Assembly: GCF_022230885.1 (NCBI RefSeq)
Contig: NZ_JAKGCT010000002.1
Span: 62,001 to 126,000 of the forward strand
Length of the DNA: 64,000 nt
DNA from: Paenalcaligenes niemegkensis
Lineage (GTDB): Bacteria; Pseudomonadota; Gammaproteobacteria; Burkholderiales; Burkholderiaceae_B
Direction of reading: 5' to 3'
Position numbers and translations under genes: made by a program. Below are positions 58,929 through 64,000 of this stretch, in pieces; positions within the stretch are counted from its first letter, which is position 1; each line of letters begins with the position of its first letter. Under the pieces are notes generated by a model. It was not told the origin of the DNA. It saw only the letters and a program-made list of their open reading frames with translations, and did not search any database.

Positions 58929-59312
58929 ATGCATCCTCGACTATTATGCGGAGCCGCAGCAATATTACTGATGCTAGGTGTGGCAGCGGGGGCGTTCGGC
59001 TCGCACGCACTACGCAATATTGTGAACATCAATATGCTGGCAGTCTGGCACACTGCGGTGCTGTATCAGCTCATCCACGGCTTGGGTCTGCTGGCACTGG
59101 CTGCTGTTACGCCCTTGCTGCAACCCCGTTGTACGCGCCTTGCGGGCCCCGCCTTATTGCTCGGTACGCTGCTATTCAGCTTTAGCCTGTACGCTTTAGT
59201 ACTCACTAACACTACATGGATAGGCATCATCACGCCTATAGGTGGTGTATTGTTGATAGCGGGCTGGGGGCTGGTAACGATTGCCGCTTTATCTCGCCCC
59301 AAGACAAGATGA
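58929..59312 (+). CDS. DUF423 family small membrane protein
   Basis: 127 residues with four hydrophobic helices and the family signature AAGAFGSHALR near residue 20, plus WHTAVLYQLIHGLGLL and the GGVLLIAGWG ending. Function unknown; the family is widespread in bacteria. Divergent from the AidB-like gene with 126 bp between. No strong ribosome-binding site, but the only reasonable start. Confidence 0.92.
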   Translation: MHPRLLCGAAAILLMLGVAAGAFGSHALRNIVNINMLAVWHTAVLYQLIHGLGLLALAAVTPLLQPRCTRLAGPALLLGTLLFSFSLYALVLTNTTWIGIITPIGGVLLIAGWGLVTIAALSRPKTR

Positions 59313-59358
59313 TCCAGCGCTACTATCCACGTAGTAGCAGCATCACAATAATAACGAA

Positions 59359-59395
59359 GCCAAGCTCTGCTGATTTAAAGGCTGCAGGGCTTGGC
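59359..59395 (+). other. 12-bp stem-loop in the leader of the adenine deaminase gene
   Basis: Arms GCCAAGCTCTGC and GCAGGGCTTGGC pair over 12 bp (one G-U) with a 13-nt loop. The 3' side is CTAACTCTTTC, not a clear U-tract, and the structure ends 11 nt before the ATG at 59407. It may be a weak terminator for the DUF423 gene or a translational control element; it does not resemble the purine riboswitch consensus. Confidence 0.45.
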
Positions 59396-59418
59396 CTAAC
59401 TCTTTCATGGAGGACACG

Positions 59419-60453
59419 TTGCCCTACCACGCACACCCATTAAAAAGCTTTATTCAGCAGCTCCCAAAGGCCGAACTGCATTTGCACATTGAAGGCACTC
59501 TTGAGCCAGAACTTATTTTCGAACTGGCCAAACGCAATCAAATCGCGCTGGATTACCCTTCAGTCGACGCATTACGCGCCGCGTACGAGTTCACCGACCT
59601 ACAGTCCTTTTTAGACCTGTACTATGCCGGGGCCCAGGTACTGGTGACTGAGTCCGACTTCTACTCCATGACAATGGCCTACTTCAAGCGCATTCACGCT
59701 GATGGCGTTGTTCATACCGAAATCATGTTTGACCCGCAAACGCACACTTCTCGCGGCATAAGCATAGAGACTGTCTTTGCGGGCATTGCCGGCGCCTGTC
59801 GTGACGCTCGAATACAGCTCGGAATCAGCAGCTACCTGATTCTAAGTTTCCTTCGACATTTAAGCGAAGCTGAGGCCTTTGCGACCCTTGAGGCTGCACT
59901 GCCGCTTCGCAACAAATACAGTGACCTATGGATTGCCATTGGTCTGGACTCGGCCGAAAACGGCAATCCGCCCGAGAAATTTGCGCGCGTGTATGCTCGA
60001 TGCAAAGAACTGGAGTTCAGACTCGTAGCCCACGCGGGTGAAGAAGGCCCGGCTCAGTACGTCAGAGGCGCGCTGGATATACTTCAAGTTGAACGTATCG
60101 ATCATGGCGTACGCAGCGAAGAGGATCCTGAGCTGGTCAAACGCCTTATCGACGAAAAAATCGCCCTGACTGTCTGTCCTCTATCGAATCTGAAGCTTCG
60201 TGTGGTTGATGACCTGGGCACGCACAATCTTGCCCGTTTGCTGCGCCAGGACATGAGAATCACCCTTAACTCGGATGACCCTTCTTACTTTGGCGGATAT
60301 TTACTCGATAACTATCTGGCGAGTGCCCATGCCTTGAACCTCAGCAAAGACGAGCTCGTCACCTTGGCGCGTAACAGCATCGAAGCTTCATTTTTATCTC
60401 CAACAGAGCAAGCTCCGCTGCTATCGCGTCTAGAGCAGGCAAGCACCAACTAA
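59419..60453 (+). CDS. adenine deaminase (adenosine-deaminase superfamily)
   Basis: Zinc hydrolase deaminating adenine to hypoxanthine; closest in motif pattern to the bacterial/fungal adenine deaminases of the ADA fold rather than true adenosine deaminases (SDDPSYFGGY is their signature). Metal and catalytic residues are in KAELHLHIEGTLEPE, VAHAGEEGP and NSDDPSYF. About 344 residues. Start: an ATG at 59407 has no ribosome-binding site, whereas GGAGG at 59409-59413 sits 5 nt before an in-frame TTG at 59419. I prefer the TTG; the ATG adds four residues. Confidence 0.9.
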   Translation: MPYHAHPLKSFIQQLPKAELHLHIEGTLEPELIFELAKRNQIALDYPSVDALRAAYEFTDLQSFLDLYYAGAQVLVTESDFYSMTMAYFKRIHADGVVHTEIMFDPQTHTSRGISIETVFAGIAGACRDARIQLGISSYLILSFLRHLSEAEAFATLEAALPLRNKYSDLWIAIGLDSAENGNPPEKFARVYARCKELEFRLVAHAGEEGPAQYVRGALDILQVERIDHGVRSEEDPELVKRLIDEKIALTVCPLSNLKLRVVDDLGTHNLARLLRQDMRITLNSDDPSYFGGYLLDNYLASAHALNLSKDELVTLARNSIEASFLSPTEQAPLLSRLEQASTN

Positions 60454-60476
60454 CCCCGGGTAGCGATGTCACTCGT

Positions 60477-60506
60477 CAGAGCGCATCAGGCGGCCTGACA
60501 GCTCTG
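60477..60506 (+). terminator. two-tier hairpin after the adenine deaminase gene (weak terminator)
   Basis: Nested inverted repeats CAGAGC / GCTCTG and TCAGGC / GCCTGA form one long stem with small internal loops. The following CATTTCTATT is only weakly U-rich, so termination would be partial. Confidence 0.4.
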
Positions 60507-60551
60507 CATTTCTATTAATGTAGCCAATCAACTGCTAACACAAAAAACGCC

Positions 60552-61151
60552 ATGAACTTATTACCTCGATATAGCCGCGATTTTTATGCACAGGAAACGA
60601 CCGCTGTTGCGCAGTCGCTGCTGGGCAGTTACTTAGTTGTTGAGCATCCTGCTTGTACTCAGGTAGGAAGAGTCGTAGAGACCGAAGCCTATTTAGGTCC
60701 CATTGATTTGGCCGCCCACAGCTCTCGCGGGGTGACACCTCGAACCCAGGTAATGTTTGGGCCTCCGGGGCATGCCTATGTCTACCTGATTTACGGTATG
60801 TATCATTGCTTTAACGTAGTCACTGAACCTGAAGGAAGTGGTACGGCAGTATTAATACGTGCACTGGAACCGGTACACAATCTCGATCTGAACGCTTCAG
60901 GACCAGGGCGTCTGTGCAAGGCTTTATCCCTGAACCTGATGCATAATACCCAAGACCTGTGCGATGGGAATCTCTACCTTTGCCCTTCCCCGGATAGTGC
61001 CTTGCGCGCAAGCGAATCTATACAGCGAGCGCCCCGCATCGGAGTAGATTCCGCCGGCGACTGGGCCAGTAAACCCCTACGCTTTCTGCTTAGCCCCAAC
61101 ACTTATGTCTCTAAGCCCCTTCCCAAGAGAAGCACGCCATTTACCGGCTGA
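60552..61151 (+). CDS. 3-methyladenine DNA glycosylase (AAG/MPG family)
   Basis: Excises alkylated purines, starting base-excision repair. The 199-residue single domain shows the active-site Glu in RVVETEAYLGPIDLAAHSS, the strand-intercalating Tyr in LIYGMYHCFNVV, and GPGRLCKAL near 120. Same family as human AAG; not related to E. coli AlkA or Tag. Frame intact; the C-terminal 15 residues are variable. Confidence 0.92.
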   Translation: MNLLPRYSRDFYAQETTAVAQSLLGSYLVVEHPACTQVGRVVETEAYLGPIDLAAHSSRGVTPRTQVMFGPPGHAYVYLIYGMYHCFNVVTEPEGSGTAVLIRALEPVHNLDLNASGPGRLCKALSLNLMHNTQDLCDGNLYLCPSPDSALRASESIQRAPRIGVDSAGDWASKPLRFLLSPNTYVSKPLPKRSTPFTG

Positions 61152-61260
61152 TAAGAACCTAAGGTATGGATGTGCTGTTTATGCATCGCAAGCTTTGCAT
61201 TCAGAAGTGCAGCACGTACTATGTAGGCAGTAATAAGCTGATATACAAAGGATTGAAATC

Positions 61261-61587
61261 ATGAGCTTTCATCACCTTAGACGCTGTTTATTTGCCATCT
61301 TAGCAGTCCTAAGCTTAAGTGCATGCAGCGCGACCGACGGCAGCTCGCCGCCCTCACGTGACTACTCGGCTTCAGGCGGCTCAACAAGCTGCAATGCTGA
61401 CACTTTAAAAACCTCAATTGGCAAATCCGGCGACGACTCGACGATCAGCAGCCTGCTGAAACGCTCCGGCGCTCAAAGTAGCCGTGTATTAAAGCATAAT
61501 GCTCATTACACCACCGATTACGACCCTAATCGTCTCAACATCCGACTAGACGAATCAGCCAGCATTGCCAATATCTATTGTGGGTAA
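61261..61587 (+). CDS. I78-type peptidase inhibitor family lipoprotein
   Basis: 108 residues. A signal peptide of about 20 residues ends at lipobox LSAC. The mature part is short and resembles the I78 inhibitor family: CNADTLKTSIGKSGDD near the start, SGAQSSRVLKHNAH, TTDYDPNRLNIRLDE and a final Cys-Gly. The conserved Cys pair (first in the domain, last residue but one) would form a disulfide. Target protease unknown. AAGGAT precedes the ATG. The thioesterase gene follows 2 bp later. Confidence 0.85.
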   Translation: MSFHHLRRCLFAILAVLSLSACSATDGSSPPSRDYSASGGSTSCNADTLKTSIGKSGDDSTISSLLKRSGAQSSRVLKHNAHYTTDYDPNRLNIRLDESASIANIYCG

Positions 61588-61589
61588 CC

Positions 61590-61991
61590 ATGACAACAGC
61601 AGAACTTCAGCAGTGCCTGACTACCCTTTTCGCGCCTTGGATTCGTGAACTCAAGCTTGAGGTGAGTCATGCGGACAATGACTCGGTCACACTTACCCTG
61701 CCATTTAGCGAACACCTTACCCATGTTGCTGGTGTAGTTTGCGGGCAGGTCTATATGGCGGCAGCCGACACGGCCATGGTCCTCGCTCTTAGTAACGTGT
61801 TGGGCGAATTCAAACCCATGACCACCATTTCCCTCAATACTAACTTCATCAGGCCTGTCAGTGCCGGCGATGTGCGCGTCGTGGCCACCGTCTTGCGGCG
61901 AGGCCGATCTATCGCCTTTGGTGAGATCTTTTTATACGATAGCGACGACAACATTGTTGCGCACGCCAGCACCACCTATGCTTTACTTTAG
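61590..61991 (+). CDS. PaaI-like hotdog-fold thioesterase
   Basis: 133-residue hotdog protein. The helix motif HVAGVVCGQVYMAAADTAM carries the Gly and Asp used by PaaI-type acyl-CoA thioesterases, followed by TTISLNTNFIRPVSAGDVRV. The ATG at 61590 is preferred over an upstream TTG at 61578. It begins 2 bp after the I78 lipoprotein stop, so the two are probably co-transcribed. Substrate unknown. Confidence 0.9.
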   Translation: MTTAELQQCLTTLFAPWIRELKLEVSHADNDSVTLTLPFSEHLTHVAGVVCGQVYMAAADTAMVLALSNVLGEFKPMTTISLNTNFIRPVSAGDVRVVATVLRRGRSIAFGEIFLYDSDDNIVAHASTTYALL

Positions 61992-62084
61992 GCTCACAGA
62001 TAATTTGAATCGCCTCGCAGTATCAACATTACAGCGGTTATGAACTCACTCTTCACAGCTACCTAGCTTTTCAGGAGATTAACC

Positions 62085-62684
62085 ATGGCTAAAGTGCTTG
62101 TCTTGTATTACTCGTCGTATGGTCACATAGAGTCCATGGCCAAAGCCGTGGCCGAAGGCGCAAAAAAGGCAGGAGCGCAGGTTGATATTAAACGGGTGCC
62201 CGAACTGGTGCCCGAGTCAGTGGCCATTGCCGCACATTACAAAATGGACCAGCCCGCACCGATTGCCAAAATTGATGAACTGGCGAATTATGACGCCATT
62301 ATTATTGGCACAGGTACCCGCTTCGGCCGAATTGCGTCTCAGATGGGTAATTTTTTAGATCAGGCTGGTGGCCTATGGGCTAAAGGGGCGCTGAATGGTA
62401 AAGTCGGTGGTGCCTTTACCTCGACTGCAACGCAACACGGCGGACAAGAAACCACGCTGTTCAGTGCCATAACCAATCTATTGCACTTCGGTATGGTTGT
62501 GGTGGGCCTACCCTATAGTTTTCAAGGGCAAAACCGGCTCGATGAAGTTACGGGCGGCAGCCCCTACGGTGCAACCACTATTGCCGGAGGCGATGGGTCC
62601 AGACGGCCCAGCGCCAACGAGCTCGACGGCGCTCGCTTTCAAGGCCAGCATATTGCAGAAGTCGCAATCAAGCTATTTGGCTAA
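62085..62684 (+). CDS. wrbA: NAD(P)H:quinone oxidoreductase WrbA (type IV)
   Basis: FMN flavodoxin-like quinone reductase against oxidative stress. FMN-binding [19 protein letters not shown] starts near residue 9, [19 protein letters not shown] near 85, and the typical [15 protein letters not shown] near 112; it ends with the [17 protein letters not shown] loop. 199 residues. A strong AGGAG precedes the ATG. Frame intact. Confidence 0.96.
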   Translation: MAKVLVLYYSSYGHIESMAKAVAEGAKKAGAQVDIKRVPELVPESVAIAAHYKMDQPAPIAKIDELANYDAIIIGTGTRFGRIASQMGNFLDQAGGLWAKGALNGKVGGAFTSTATQHGGQETTLFSAITNLLHFGMVVVGLPYSFQGQNRLDEVTGGSPYGATTIAGGDGSRRPSANELDGARFQGQHIAEVAIKLFG

Positions 62685-62714
62685 AGCAAAATTAATTTGA
62701 TTCCTTAGCCATAG

Positions 62715-62757
62715 AAAAAACCCCAAAAGGTTGGATTGATGTCCAACTTATTGGGGT
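62715..62757 (-). terminator. rho-independent terminator of lldD
   Basis: Two-part stem: ACCCCAA / TTGGGGT outside and GTTGGA / TCCAAC inside. On the minus strand it runs into TTTTTT (A-run 62715-62720). It lies between the convergent wrbA and lldD genes; the plus side has no U-tract. Confidence 0.8.
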
Positions 62758-62834
62758 CAGCTCAATGTAATAGACACGAACCTTGTGTCTATAGGATGCG
62801 TACCATCCTGCGACACGGTGCGTGCACTTAGCAG

Positions 62835-63998
62835 TTATCGATCAAAAATACCCGGATTAATCAGCACGCTGCGATCAACATTATTGATATCACTACGGCC
62901 ACAAAAGCCCATCGATATACTCAATTCGTTTTCCAACAACTGCAATGCCCGGGTAACGCCCGCCTCGCCAGCAGCGCCAAGTGCATACAGGAAGGTGCGG
63001 CCAATAAACGTAGACTGAGCCCCCAGCGCTACTGCGCGCAAGATATCCTGGCCAGAACGGACGCCGCCATCCATCCATACTTCTGTCTGATTCCCCACGG
63101 CATCCACAATATGCGGAACAGCAGAAATAGAAGATGGCGCACCGTCTAGCTGTCGCCCACCGTGGTTGGACACAATAATGGCATCCGCGCCCACATCTAC
63201 AGCTCGACGAGCATCATCGGCCTCCATAATGCCTTTCAGGATAATCTTGCCGCCCCAACGCTCTTTAATCCACTCGAGATCATCCCAGGACAGGCTAGGG
63301 TCAAACTGCTCTGCAGTCCAGGTGGATAATGATGTTAAGTCGCTTACGCCTTTGGCATGGCCCACGATGTTTCCAAAACTGCGGCGTGAGGTCTTACGCA
63401 TTGCATTGCACCAGCGCGGCTTTGTAGCCAGGTTGAGCAAGTTCATCAATGTAGGCTTAGGAGGCGTAGAAAGGCCATTTTTAATATCTTTATGACGTTG
63501 ACCTAACACTTGCAGATCAAGCGTAATCACTAAAGCCGAGCAATTGGCCGCACGGGCACGTTCGATAAGCGCTGCAATGTATTCACGGTCGCGCATAACA
63601 TATAACTGAAACCAGAACGGAGCCTTAGTGTGCTCCGCAATGTCCTCTAATGAACACACGCTCATGGTGGACAAGGTAAACGGCACGCCAAAATTATGGG
63701 CAGCACGAGCAGCGAGAATTTCTCCGTCAGCGTGCTGCATGCCTGTTAAACCCGTGGGAGCAATGGCTACCGGCATGCGCACTGGCTCACCCAGCATGGT
63801 GGTTTGCAAATTACGGCTTTCAATATTTACCGCTACACGCTGTCTAAAGAGCAAACGTTGAAAATCACTTTCATTCGAGCGGTATGTTGACTCAGTCCAC
63901 GAACCGGAATCGGCGTAATCATAAAACATACGCGGCACGCGTCTGCGTGCAAGCTTCTGAAAATCAGCTGTACACGTTACTTTTGATAAATCTTCCAC
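62835..63998 (-). CDS. lldD: FMN-dependent L-lactate dehydrogenase LldD
   Basis: Membrane-associated flavoenzyme oxidising L-lactate to pyruvate with electrons to quinone. Family parts: RRVPRMFYDYADSGSWTE near 20, VAIAPTGLTGMQHADGE, LTLDLQ-like ITLDLQVLGQRHKDI, VSNHGGRQLDGAPSS with the catalytic His, and WMDGGVRSGQDILRAVALGA. The GTG at 63998 yields 387 residues and a normal N-terminus, but the frame is open to the window edge, so the true start could lie just outside. Confidence 0.94.
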   Translation of the reverse strand: MEDLSKVTCTADFQKLARRRVPRMFYDYADSGSWTESTYRSNESDFQRLLFRQRVAVNIESRNLQTTMLGEPVRMPVAIAPTGLTGMQHADGEILAARAAHNFGVPFTLSTMSVCSLEDIAEHTKAPFWFQLYVMRDREYIAALIERARAANCSALVITLDLQVLGQRHKDIKNGLSTPPKPTLMNLLNLATKPRWCNAMRKTSRRSFGNIVGHAKGVSDLTSLSTWTAEQFDPSLSWDDLEWIKERWGGKIILKGIMEADDARRAVDVGADAIIVSNHGGRQLDGAPSSISAVPHIVDAVGNQTEVWMDGGVRSGQDILRAVALGAQSTFIGRTFLYALGAAGEAGVTRALQLLENELSISMGFCGRSDINNVDRSVLINPGIFDR

Positions 63999-64000
63999 AC

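Overview
The window is a gene-dense, mostly housekeeping stretch of a betaproteobacterial chromosome, most probably Alcaligenaceae (order Burkholderiales). The basis is the rluD-pgeF-phaC-phaB-phaR order with class I polyhydroxybutyrate genes, the earP/efp pair with an Arg32-type EF-P, the DUF2863 gene, a TrpS with a C-terminal extension, and an sdhCDAB-sdhE-gltA operon beside a HutC-type GntR gene and mdh. Genus cannot be fixed from this. I see no phage, insertion sequence, integron or CRISPR array.

Layout. 1-5.8 kb: rimP-nusA-infB-rbfA-truB translation/transcription operon (minus; truB cut by the window edge). 6.2-8.8 kb: rluB and scpB (minus) and, divergent from them, an initiator tRNA-fMet gene with its own promoter and terminator. 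9.8-16 kb: a FemAB/DUF482-like acyltransferase gene, then rluD-pgeF-phaC-phaB-phaR (minus). 16-24.4 kb: bamD, a YoaA/DinG-type helicase, tex, an unknown gene, trpS and zapE. 24.5-46.2 kb: a central-carbon block with the 2-oxoglutarate dehydrogenase operon (sucA-sucB-lpdA), maeB, the sdhCDAB-sdhE-gltA operon, gntR, mdh, the methylcitrate genes prpC and prpD, a small NATD1-like GNAT gene, and acnB. 46.3-49.3 kb: DUF2863, earP, efp. 49.4-57.1 kb: a DUF1178 gene, then a minus-strand operon of a nuclease gene plus a YejABEF-type peptide importer. 57.1-64 kb: an AidB-like acyl-CoA dehydrogenase, DUF423, adenine deaminase, 3-methyladenine DNA glycosylase, an I78-type lipoprotein, a hotdog thioesterase, wrbA and lldD.

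The most interesting regulatory signal is an identical 19-bp inverted repeat (8-bp arms, 3-bp spacer) upstream of mdh and of acnB. In both places it ends exactly 3 bp before a candidate -35 box. The HutC-family gntR gene is divergent from mdh and is the obvious candidate for its binding protein. This predicts a small TCA/methylcitrate regulon, perhaps activated rather than repressed.

A caution for every user of this sequence: nine genes (rluB, phaC, trpS, prpC, earP, efp, yejB, yejA and the acyl-CoA dehydrogenase) carry 13 single-base frame breaks. Twelve are missing bases and almost all lie in homopolymers (runs of 6 A/T that should be 7, or of 5 G/C that should be 6). Because trpS is essential, and efp would be broken together with its own modifying enzyme, sequencing or assembly error is the likeliest cause. 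I have annotated these genes as single CDSs spanning the breaks.
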